Shown: positions 8,542-15,800 of the stretch, in pieces | How the letters are laid out: every line of letters starts with the position of its first letter | Position numbering within the stretch: the first letter of the stretch is position 1 | From: Gordonia zhenghanii | GTDB taxonomy: Bacteria; Actinomycetota; Actinomycetes; Mycobacteriales; Mycobacteriaceae | Assembly (NCBI RefSeq): GCF_021738965.1 | Contig: NZ_JAKKOQ010000005.1 | Location: 367,011-431,010, forward strand | Direction of reading: 5' to 3' | Length of the DNA stretch: 64,000 nucleotides | Notes under the pieces: generated by a model | Told to the model about the DNA's origin: nothing | The model's input: the letters and a program-made list of their open reading frames with translations, nothing else | The model's database searches: none | Program-made: the position numbers and the translations under genes

Positions 8542-9305
8542 CTGCCTCGACTGCCTCGACCGAGGCCAGAGTCGGTCGAGCCGGAGTCATCCAACTGGTG
8601 GCCCAACCGGCCGTGGTCGTCGTGCTCGTCGTCGGGGTGCTCGTCTGGGCGTTCAGCCGGGATCTCACGGACACCCAGAAAGCCACGATCAACCCGTCGT
8701 ACATCGGGCAGTTGGTCGTGGAGCATCTGATGCTGACCCTCGCGATCACAGCCATTGTGCTGCTCGTCGCCATCCCGGTTGCGATACTCGTGACGCGCAG
8801 CCGATTCCGTTGGCTCGCACCGATCTTCGTCGGGATCGCGAACATCGGTCAGGCCGCGCCCGCGATCGGCCTACTGGTCCTGTTCTTCCTCTGGACGGCC
8901 ACGACAGGATTCTGGATCGGCGTCCTGCCCGTCGCGTTCTACTCATTGCTTCCGGTGCTGCGCAACAGCATCCTGGGCCTCAATGAGGTGGACGCAGCGA
9001 CCAAGGACGCGGCGAAGGGCCAGGGGATGTCGGAGGGAAAGGTCCTGCGTCAGGTCGAACTCCCGTTGGCCGTCCCGTTCATTCTCGCCGGACTGCGAAC
9101 CTCCCTCGTCCTCGCCGTCGGCACTGCGACCCTGTGCTTCCTGGTGGACGCGGGCGGACTCGGGATCCTCATCGACACCGGCTACAAGCTGCGCGACAAC
9201 GTCACCCTGATCACCGGTGCGATCCTCGCCGTCTGCCTCGCTCTAGTAGTCGACTGGTGCGGAGCCTTGGCCGAGCGCTATCTGGGACCGAAGGGATTGC
9301 GGTGA
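8538..9305 (+). CDS. proZ: Osmoprotectant ABC transporter permease, second subunit
   Basis: 255 residues, about six membrane helices, the size of OpuCD/ProZ permeases. The cytoplasmic coupling loop reads DAATKDAAKGQGMSEGKVLRQVELPLAVPFI, parallel to that in the other permease of the operon. The ATG overlaps the ATPase stop (ATGA), and its own stop overlaps the binding-protein start (GTGA), so the four genes are translationally coupled. The N-terminus starts with a threonine/serine-rich stretch before the first helix. Confidence 0.9.
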   Translation: MTASTASTEARVGRAGVIQLVAQPAVVVVLVVGVLVWAFSRDLTDTQKATINPSYIGQLVVEHLMLTLAITAIVLLVAIPVAILVTRSRFRWLAPIFVGIANIGQAAPAIGLLVLFFLWTATTGFWIGVLPVAFYSLLPVLRNSILGLNEVDAATKDAAKGQGMSEGKVLRQVELPLAVPFILAGLRTSLVLAVGTATLCFLVDAGGLGILIDTGYKLRDNVTLITGAILAVCLALVVDWCGALAERYLGPKGLR

Positions 9306-10315
9306 ACAACAGAATCGGGGCGACCCGAACCGCTCGCACACGCGGGCTCCGTGCACTGGTCGCCGGAGTGCTCGCGGTGGCGATGCTCGGATCGGCCGTC
9401 GCCTGCGGTCTGCAGTCAGGCGGCGCCGTGCCGCTCAAGGTCCACCCGGGCTCGATCACCGAGCAGCCGGAACTAAAAGGCGCCAAGATCACCGTCGGAT
9501 CCAAGGACTTCACCGAGCAGGTGATCCTCGGCTACATCCTCGAGTTCGCGTTGTCGGCCGCAGGCGCCGACGTCCGCGACCTCACGAACATCCAGGGGTC
9601 GAACTCGGCGCGTGACGCCATGCTCGCCGGACAGGTCGACATCTCGATCGAATACACCGGTACCGGCTGGATCAACTATCTCGGGAACGAGAAGCCGATC
9701 CCCGACGCGCAGCACCAGTTCGAAGCGGTGCGCGACGAAGACCTCGAACGCAACGACGTGGTCTGGATGAACGTGGCGCCGATGGACAACACGTACGCCC
9801 TCGCCGTGAACCAGAGCAATCAGCGCGCGACGGGCGTCCACACGCTTTCGCAGTACGCCGACCTGGTGAAGAGCGATCCAGGGGCCGCGACCACCTGTCT
9901 GGAGACCGAGTTCCGCAGCAGGCAGGACGGATTCCCCGGCATGGCGCGCGCCTACGGCTTCTCACCGGCGGACGTCCGCACTCAGATCCTGCAGACCGGC
10001 ATCATTTATCAGGCCACGGCAAACGGAAACTGCGCCTTCGGCGAGGTCTTCACCACCGACGGCCGGATCAAGGCCCTGAACCTCGCCTTGCTCGACGACG
10101 ACAAGAGTTTCTTCCCGCACTACAACGCGGCCGTGTCACTGCGGAAGGAGACGGCGGACGCTTACCCCGTCATCCGTCAGGTCACCAAGCCCGTGATGGA
10201 CGCCCTCACGTCAGAGGAGATCACCGAGTTGAACCGGAAGGTCGACGTCGACGGAGTCGAGCCTGCCGACGTCGCCCGCGATTGGATGGTGGACAAAGGC
10301 TTCGTCACGAAGTGA
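9302..10315 (+). CDS. proX: Osmoprotectant-binding lipoprotein
   Basis: 337 residues from a GTG overlapping the permease stop. The N-terminus is a lipoprotein signal: basic residues, a hydrophobic stretch, then GSAVAC, so the mature protein would be lipid-anchored outside the membrane. The mature part has the ProX/OpuCC signature ITVGSKDFTEQVILGYI and the ligand-region IEYTGTGWINYL. It captures glycine betaine, choline or a similar compound for the ProW-ProV-ProZ importer. In M. tuberculosis the order is proX-V-W-Z; here proX is last. Confidence 0.9.
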   Translation: MNNRIGATRTARTRGLRALVAGVLAVAMLGSAVACGLQSGGAVPLKVHPGSITEQPELKGAKITVGSKDFTEQVILGYILEFALSAAGADVRDLTNIQGSNSARDAMLAGQVDISIEYTGTGWINYLGNEKPIPDAQHQFEAVRDEDLERNDVVWMNVAPMDNTYALAVNQSNQRATGVHTLSQYADLVKSDPGAATTCLETEFRSRQDGFPGMARAYGFSPADVRTQILQTGIIYQATANGNCAFGEVFTTDGRIKALNLALLDDDKSFFPHYNAAVSLRKETADAYPVIRQVTKPVMDALTSEEITELNRKVDVDGVEPADVARDWMVDKGFVTK

Positions 10316-10408
10316 CAACCTGTGTTCCCGGTCGCTACACCACGGGTACTGTGATCCATACCACTCACCTGCATGTAGAGTCGCGATTAATTCAGGATTG
10401 GAGTCCAT

Positions 10409-11521
10409 GTGGATCTGCTGAAGTGGAGCAAACGCCCCGCTGCCGGTGTCGAGGCGAAGAGCCCGACCGCTAATATCGTCCGCGGCCTGCTCGCTCGAGC
10501 GACCACACCGCTGTTGCCGGACGACTATCTACATCTGGTCAACCCCCTGTGGTCGGCGCGCGAACTGCGGGGCGAGATCCTCGAGGTGAAGCGCGAGACC
10601 GAGGATTCGGCCACCGTCACCATCCGCACCGGATGGGGTTTTCCGTCGACGTACCACGCGGGCCAGTACGTGGGCATCGGGTTACAGGTCGACGGCCGCT
10701 GGCATTGGCGGTCGTACTCGCTGACGTCGATCGGCGACACCGTCGATGACGTCATCACCATCACCGTCAAAGCCAATCCTGACGGCTTCCTCTCCACACA
10801 CCTGGTCGACGGCGTGGCGCCGGGCACCATCATCCGGCTCGCCGCGCCCAAGGGCGAGTTCCACCTGCCGGAGCCACTGCCCGACAAGATCCTGTTCGTG
10901 ACGGCGGGCAGCGGGATCACGCCCGTCATGGCGATGCTGCGCTCGATCCGATCGCAGTCCGCGGCCGTCGACATCGTCCACATCCACTCGGCGCCGAGTA
11001 AGGAAGACGTGATCTTTCTCGACGAACTAGAGGGCCTCAACGCCGGGATGGAGTCGTACGATCTCCGACTCCAACTGACGCGCGAGCAAGGCAAGTTCGA
11101 CACGGCGGAACTCGAGTCCCGCGTCCCCGACTGGCGGGACCGAATCTGCTGGGCGTGCGGCCCGGTCGCGCTCCTGGACTCGGTGGAGGAGCACTTCTCT
11201 GCCGCCGACATGCGCGATCACCTGCACATCGAGCGCTTCGCCATCGCCCGCACCGACGTTGGCGGCGAGGGCGGCACCGTCACCTTCGCCAAGTCCGGGA
11301 AGACAGCGGAGATCGACAGTGCGACAACCATTCTCGAGGCCGGTGAGGAACTCGGCGTGCAGATGCCGTTCGGATGCCGGATGGGGATCTGCCAGACCTG
11401 CGTGGTTCCGCTCGCCGGCGGCTACGTACGCGACCTCCGGAGCGGCGAAGAACACCGTGAAGGCGAGCGAATCCAGACCTGCGTGAGCAGTGTCTCCGGC
11501 GAATGCACTATCGACCTGTAA
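10409..11521 (+). CDS. NADPH-dependent ferredoxin reductase for fatty-acid desaturase (Rv3230c type)
   Basis: 370 residues from a GTG with GGAG five bases upstream. In order: an FAD-binding domain with RSYSLTS, an NAD(P)-binding domain with VTAGSGITPVMAMLRSI, and a C-terminal plant-type [2Fe-2S] ferredoxin domain with CRMGICQTC and a distal cysteine in IQTCVSS. It delivers electrons from NADPH to a membrane desaturase. The next gene, 13 bases downstream, is a DesA3-like desaturase, the same pairing as Rv3230c-Rv3229c in M. tuberculosis. Confidence 0.9.
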   Translation: MDLLKWSKRPAAGVEAKSPTANIVRGLLARATTPLLPDDYLHLVNPLWSARELRGEILEVKRETEDSATVTIRTGWGFPSTYHAGQYVGIGLQVDGRWHWRSYSLTSIGDTVDDVITITVKANPDGFLSTHLVDGVAPGTIIRLAAPKGEFHLPEPLPDKILFVTAGSGITPVMAMLRSIRSQSAAVDIVHIHSAPSKEDVIFLDELEGLNAGMESYDLRLQLTREQGKFDTAELESRVPDWRDRICWACGPVALLDSVEEHFSAADMRDHLHIERFAIARTDVGGEGGTVTFAKSGKTAEIDSATTILEAGEELGVQMPFGCRMGICQTCVVPLAGGYVRDLRSGEEHREGERIQTCVSSVSGECTIDL

Positions 11522-11534
11522 GGAGGCGAAATAT

Positions 11535-12776
11535 ATGGCTATCACCGACATCGATCGGTATGCGCACCTGACCGAAGCCGACGTAGAGGCACTCGGCGCC
11601 GAGTTCGACCAGATCCGTCGCGACATCGAGGAGGTACGCGGCGAGGAGGACGCCCGGTATCTCCATCGCGCCATCTCCCTGCAACGCGGACTGGCGGCCA
11701 CGGGCCGCGTCGCGCTGATGTTCAGCAACCGGAAGCCCGCGTGGGCGCTCGGCGTGGCGGCGCTGTCGGCAGCCAAGATCATCGAGAACATGGAACTCGG
11801 CCACAACGTCATGCACGGCCAGTGGGACTGGATGAACGATCCGGAGATCCATTCGTCGTCGTGGGAGTGGGACAGCACCTGCCCGAGCGTGCAGTGGAAG
11901 CACTCCCACAACTTCGTCCATCACAAGTACACGAACATCGTCGGACTCGACGACGATGTCGGGTACGGAATCCTGCGCGTCACCAGGGACCAGCCCTGGG
12001 AGTGGTGGAACCTCGGCAACACCTTCTACAACCTGATGCTCGGCACGTTCTTCGAGTTCGGCGTCGCGTTGCACCATGTGGAGACCGAGAAGCTGAGGAA
12101 GAAGGAGAAGACGCTCAGTCAGGCGTTCAAGGATCTCCGGATCATCGCGCGCAAGGTCGGTAAGCAGACGGCCAAGGACTACGTGGTCTATCCCGCGTTG
12201 TCCGGTCTCAACTGGAAGACGACGATCACCGCGAACTTCACCGCCAACATCATCCGAAACTATTGGACGTACATGGTGATCTTCTGCGGTCACTTCCCGG
12301 ACGGAGCGGAGAAGTTCACGCTCGAGGAGTACGAGACCGAAGACCAGGCACGCTGGTATCTGCGGCAGATGCTGGGATCGGCGAACATCAATGCAGGCCC
12401 GGTGATGCGGTTCGCGACCGGCAATCTGAGCCATCAGATCGAGCATCACATGTACCCCGACCTCCCGAGCTACCGGTACGAGGAGATCGGCGTGCGAGTC
12501 CGTGAACTGTGCGAGAAGTACGACCTCCCGTATACGAGCGGATCGATCCTGGTTCAGTACTTCCAGTCGTTCCGGACGATCGCGAAGTTGGCGTTGCCGG
12601 ACGCGTTCCTCAAAGCGACGTCAGACGATGCTCCGGAGACCGCATCGGAGCTGCGTTTCGCCGTCCGCGAGGGCGTGCAGCAGCAGTTCGGCGTCGACCC
12701 GGTGACGGGTAAGCGCCGGGGCCTTCGGACCGCGTTACGTGAGCTGAAGGAGAAGCCGGTCCAGGTCGCAGGCTGA
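11535..12776 (+). CDS. desA3: Acyl-CoA delta-9 desaturase (DesA3-like)
   Basis: 413 residues from the ATG that follows an AAGGAGG site overlapping the reductase stop. The three histidine boxes of membrane di-iron desaturases are present: HNVMH, HSHNFVHHKYTN and HQIEHHMYPDLP. It introduces a cis double bond into stearoyl/palmitoyl-CoA, giving the oleic acid used in membranes and as a precursor of mycobacterial-type lipids. It is co-transcribed with its reductase. The last 60 residues are hydrophilic and end in a Lys/Arg-rich segment. Confidence 0.9.
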   Translation: MAITDIDRYAHLTEADVEALGAEFDQIRRDIEEVRGEEDARYLHRAISLQRGLAATGRVALMFSNRKPAWALGVAALSAAKIIENMELGHNVMHGQWDWMNDPEIHSSSWEWDSTCPSVQWKHSHNFVHHKYTNIVGLDDDVGYGILRVTRDQPWEWWNLGNTFYNLMLGTFFEFGVALHHVETEKLRKKEKTLSQAFKDLRIIARKVGKQTAKDYVVYPALSGLNWKTTITANFTANIIRNYWTYMVIFCGHFPDGAEKFTLEEYETEDQARWYLRQMLGSANINAGPVMRFATGNLSHQIEHHMYPDLPSYRYEEIGVRVRELCEKYDLPYTSGSILVQYFQSFRTIAKLALPDAFLKATSDDAPETASELRFAVREGVQQQFGVDPVTGKRRGLRTALRELKEKPVQVAG

Positions 12777-12782
12777 GCCAGC

Positions 12783-12834
12783 CTCGCACGGACTCTCTAG
12801 ACCACTCGATAACGAGTCTGAGAGTCCGTGCGAG
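12783..12834. terminator. Bidirectional terminator-like dyad overlapping the 3' end of the BluB-like gene
   Basis: A perfect 15-bp inverted repeat (12783-12797 with 12820-12834; arm CTCGCACGGACTCTC) encloses a 22-base loop between the convergent desaturase and BluB-like genes. The right arm and loop lie inside the coding sequence of the BluB-like gene, whose stop is at 12797-12799. No U-tract is present. It could stop transcription from both sides. Confidence 0.6.
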
Positions 12835-13456
12835 CCTGCCATCCGGCGCGTTCCAGTGCGGGGACGTCGTCGTCGGCCTCGGGGTACCCGATGCACAGGT
12901 ACGCCACGAGCGACCAGTCGTCGGGGACACCCAGTGCGTCGGCCACATCGTCGGGATCGACGATGGACACCCAGCCGACGCCGACTCCGCGGGCACGCGC
13001 GGCCAGCCACAGCGTGGAGACAGCGGTGGCGACGGAGTATTCGAGGGTCTGCGGCATCGTGCGCCGTCCGAGGCCGTGTCCCTGATCGCCTGCGGCCGCG
13101 CAGAACACCGCCAGATGCACGGGTGCGTCGCGTAGACCCGACAGTTTGAGGCCTGCGTACGCCCTCGCGCGATCGCCCCGATAGCCGTCGAGCGCTTCGG
13201 CGTTGCACCGCTCGAACGATGCGGTGACGCTCGCGCGCGGCTCCGCGGAACGAACTTCGACCCAGCGCCACGGCTGGCTGTTGCCGACCGACGGTGAGAG
13301 CTCCGCCGACGCCAGGACCTCGTCGAGCAGTCCGGGAGCGAGGGGATCGGTGCGGAACCGTCGCACGTCTCGCCGCCACCGCAGGAGTTCGTCGAGGTCG
13401 TCGACGAACCTCCGGTCGAACGTTCCGTCGGACGGGCTTGCGATTCGGTCGACCAT
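12797..13456 (-). CDS. bluB: Nitroreductase-family protein resembling BluB (5,6-dimethylbenzimidazole synthase)
   Basis: 219 residues with the flavin nitroreductase fold. Features close to BluB are RRDVRRFR near the N-terminus, SPSVGNSQPWRW, GRRTMPQTLEYSVATAVSTLWLAARARGVGVGWVSI and VAYLCIGYPE. BluB uses reduced FMN and oxygen to cannibalise the flavin into 5,6-dimethylbenzimidazole, the lower ligand of cobalamin. No cobalamin gene or riboswitch is nearby, and it sits last in an apparent operon with an NTF2-like protein and an SDR, so a different flavin-dependent role is possible. Confidence 0.65.
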   Translation of the reverse strand: MVDRIASPSDGTFDRRFVDDLDELLRWRRDVRRFRTDPLAPGLLDEVLASAELSPSVGNSQPWRWVEVRSAEPRASVTASFERCNAEALDGYRGDRARAYAGLKLSGLRDAPVHLAVFCAAAGDQGHGLGRRTMPQTLEYSVATAVSTLWLAARARGVGVGWVSIVDPDDVADALGVPDDWSLVAYLCIGYPEADDDVPALERAGWQARTDSQTRYRVV

Positions 13457-13484
13457 GGACTGTGAAACTACTCGACGCCCGGCG

Positions 13485-13952
13485 TCAGTGAATCGCCGGA
13501 CCCGGATGCACCTTCCACCCGCCTGCCGACAGGCTGCCGACCGCCTCGAAGGTCCGCTCGTACCCGGTCTTGCTGATCCGCCAACCGTCGTCGGTCCAGC
13601 GGTACTCGTCGTCGTAGAACGCCGCTCCGATGATCATCGTGTCGTACTCCGGGACCAGGACTCGATCTTGCAGATACCAACTGCCCGCAGCGGTCTCACC
13701 GTCCACCTCGATGATCGGATGGTCCACGCGGTGTTCGGTGACGATCGATCCGCCCATCGCCTGACGGAGATACGCGAGTACCGCGTCCCGATCGGTGAAC
13801 GACAGGTCGCGGCCGCCCATCTTGGTTCCGTACGCGGTGTGGACGTCCTCGGTCAGGGTCGTGGCCAGCCCGTCCCAGTCCTTGGTGTCGACCGCGCGCA
13901 GGTACCGGTATTTGAGCTGTTCGATCTCACGGACGGTCTCGAGAAGGGACAT
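13485..13952 (-). CDS. SnoaL/NTF2-like small protein
   Basis: 155 residues of the NTF2-like (SnoaL_4) type: an N-terminal helix IEQLKYRYLRAVDTKDWDGLATTLTEDV, then beta strands with ITE-type HRVDHPIIEVDGETAAGSWYLQDRV and YRWTDDGWRISKTGYER. Members form a cone-shaped pocket and act as isomerases, dehydratases or ligand binders for steroid-like or aromatic compounds. It lies nine bases after the SDR gene and 28 bases before the BluB-like gene, so it is mid-operon and probably acts on the SDR's substrate or product. Confidence 0.8.
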   Translation of the reverse strand: MSLLETVREIEQLKYRYLRAVDTKDWDGLATTLTEDVHTAYGTKMGGRDLSFTDRDAVLAYLRQAMGGSIVTEHRVDHPIIEVDGETAAGSWYLQDRVLVPEYDTMIIGAAFYDDEYRWTDDGWRISKTGYERTFEAVGSLSAGGWKVHPGPAIH

Positions 13953-13961
13953 CGTCGGTCC

Positions 13962-14744
13962 TCACAGGTCGGGGATGGGGAGGGCGATGTTGGGAGCTTC
14001 GAGTCCGCCGTCGACCTCGATGATCTTTCCGGTCACGTATCCGGCTGCCGGGCTCGCGAGATACACCGCGGTGGCCGCGATCTCGTCAGGACTGCCGATC
14101 CGCCGCATCGGCGTATTGGTCTCGATCTCGGTGCGCATCTCGTCGTTGTCGGCGACGTAACTCAGCGCCGAGGTCAGTATCGAGCCGGGAGCGATCCCGT
14201 TGACTCGGATCTTCGGCGCGAGGTCCTCGGCGGCCAGCCGCGTGTAGTGGGCGAGTGCCGCCTTCGCGGTCCCGTACGCGAGGAACGCGCGGCCGGCGAG
14301 CCTGCCCATCGACGAGGTGACGTTGATGATCGACCCGCCGCCGTTCGCGAGCATCACCGGGACTGTCGCGAGCGAAAGTGCGTGCGCAGTACCGACATTG
14401 AACGAGAACGCCCGCTCGAGGTCCTTCACTCGCGTGTCCAGGAAGGGCTTGGGCATGGCACCGCCGACGTTGTTGACGACGATGTCGACGCGTCCGAACG
14501 CCTCTACTGCCGCGTCCACGAGTCTGCCGGGTTCGTCGGCAGCGAGGTCGAGCGGCACTGACACGGCGCGTCGCCCGCACGCCTGGATCTGCTGGGCGAC
14601 CTCAGCGAGCTCGCTCTCGGTCCGCGCCGAGATCACGACGTCCGCACCGGCCTGCGCGAGACCGACGGCGATCGCCGCGCCGAGACCACGGCCCGCGCCC
14701 GTCACAATGGCAGTCTTTCCGTCTAATTTGAACGCGTCGAGCAC
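13962..14744 (-). CDS. Short-chain dehydrogenase/reductase
   Basis: 260 residues of classical SDR: the nucleotide-binding [12 protein letters not shown] motif near residue 15, NNVGGA, catalytic Ser in [11 protein letters not shown], then [11 protein letters not shown] containing the YxxxK pair, and the C-terminal GKIIEVDGG signature. It oxidises or reduces a hydroxyl/keto group with NAD(P)(H). It starts a probable three-gene operon divergent from an IclR-type regulator, with a palindrome in the shared promoter. The substrate cannot be read from sequence. Confidence 0.9.
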   Translation of the reverse strand: MLDAFKLDGKTAIVTGAGRGLGAAIAVGLAQAGADVVISARTESELAEVAQQIQACGRRAVSVPLDLAADEPGRLVDAAVEAFGRVDIVVNNVGGAMPKPFLDTRVKDLERAFSFNVGTAHALSLATVPVMLANGGGSIINVTSSMGRLAGRAFLAYGTAKAALAHYTRLAAEDLAPKIRVNGIAPGSILTSALSYVADNDEMRTEIETNTPMRRIGSPDEIAATAVYLASPAAGYVTGKIIEVDGGLEAPNIALPIPDL

Positions 14745-14762
14745 GTGCCGCTCCCTTGTGAT

Positions 14763-14774
14763 TCGAATATTCGA
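14763..14774. promoter_or_regulatory. Perfect palindrome in the SDR/IclR divergent promoter
   Basis: TCGAATATTCGA is a perfect 12-base palindrome 18 bases upstream of the SDR start and about 75 bases upstream of the regulator start. IclR-family proteins bind short palindromes in this arrangement, so it is the likely operator. This is inferred from position and symmetry. Confidence 0.5.
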
Positions 14775-14846
14775 TTTCTATGATGTGAGTATCCGGCACA
14801 CCGTAGCCGTGTCGACATGCGCAGGCAATAGGAAGGCTGGGGCACA

Positions 14847-15743
14847 GTGCCAGGTTCGCCACCCACCCGACGGGTGGTCGACACCCTCGAACATCTGGCG
14901 GCTTCGGACGCCCCGCTGACGATCGCGCAGATCGCCGACGCCGTCGGTGTCGCACGGCCGACGATGTCGGCGATCCTCTCCGAACTCGACGCCGCGGGCT
15001 GGGTCGAACGTGATGCGTCCCGCGCTTACCGTCTCGGTCCGGGAGCTGCGGGCCTCGGTAGCAGTCCGGCAGGGCCCGCGTCCGTGATCACGCCGGACGT
15101 CGTGTCCGTCCTGGACGAGCTGGTCGCGGCCACTACTTGCGGAGTCACTGTCAGTCGCATCAGCGACGACCGCATGACGGTAGTAGCGAAGGTGCACTCG
15201 CAGGCGCGCCCGGTTCCGGGCCTCGGGCTCGGGCAGACCCTGACGGTGTCCTATCCGACCGCTGCGGCTGTTATGGCGTGGCGCTCGTCGAAGGCACAGG
15301 CACAGTGGCGCGGACGCGCACCCGACGTCCGCCAACGCGCGTCCGGAGTCCTCGCCACCGTCCGGGACCTCGGGTACGCAGCGTATCGACCGGCGTCGTC
15401 GGACGCCTCGCTCGTTGAGTCGCTCGCCGACCTGCTGAGCGCAGTCGGTCCGATGCTGATCGAGCCGACCGTTCGCCGATCGGCGATTCGCCAGCTCGCC
15501 GAGTTGAGCTCACGCGCATACCGTTCCGCTGATCTCCTAGTAGACGAGCCGCTGCCGATCAGTTACCTGGCGGCTCCGATCTTCCACGAAGGACGACCGG
15601 ACTACGAACTGCAGCTCGGTGTCCTTCGGTCGTCGGTCGAGCCAGCCGAACGCGGGCGATTCGGACAGGCTCTGACCGAGGCTGCAGCGCGCGTGTCGGC
15701 ACTGCTCGACGCCGAGACGGCGTGCGGACGAACCGGTCAGTGA
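14847..15743 (+). CDS. IclR-type transcriptional regulator
   Basis: 298 residues from a GTG with GGAAGG upstream. The N-terminal winged helix reads RRVVDTLEHLAASDAPLTIAQIADAVGVARPTMSAILSELDAAGWVERD, typical of IclR proteins, followed by a linker (YRLGPGAAGLG) and an effector-binding domain. It is divergent from the SDR operon and probably controls it in response to a catabolic substrate. The effector domain is less typical than the HTH, so the family call rests mainly on the N-terminus. Confidence 0.75.
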   Translation: MPGSPPTRRVVDTLEHLAASDAPLTIAQIADAVGVARPTMSAILSELDAAGWVERDASRAYRLGPGAAGLGSSPAGPASVITPDVVSVLDELVAATTCGVTVSRISDDRMTVVAKVHSQARPVPGLGLGQTLTVSYPTAAAVMAWRSSKAQAQWRGRAPDVRQRASGVLATVRDLGYAAYRPASSDASLVESLADLLSAVGPMLIEPTVRRSAIRQLAELSSRAYRSADLLVDEPLPISYLAAPIFHEGRPDYELQLGVLRSSVEPAERGRFGQALTEAAARVSALLDAETACGRTGQ

Positions 15744-15800
15744 ACGCAACACCGCGTTTCGGCGAGCACGCGGACCCGACGGCTGGAATGCTGGATTGTT

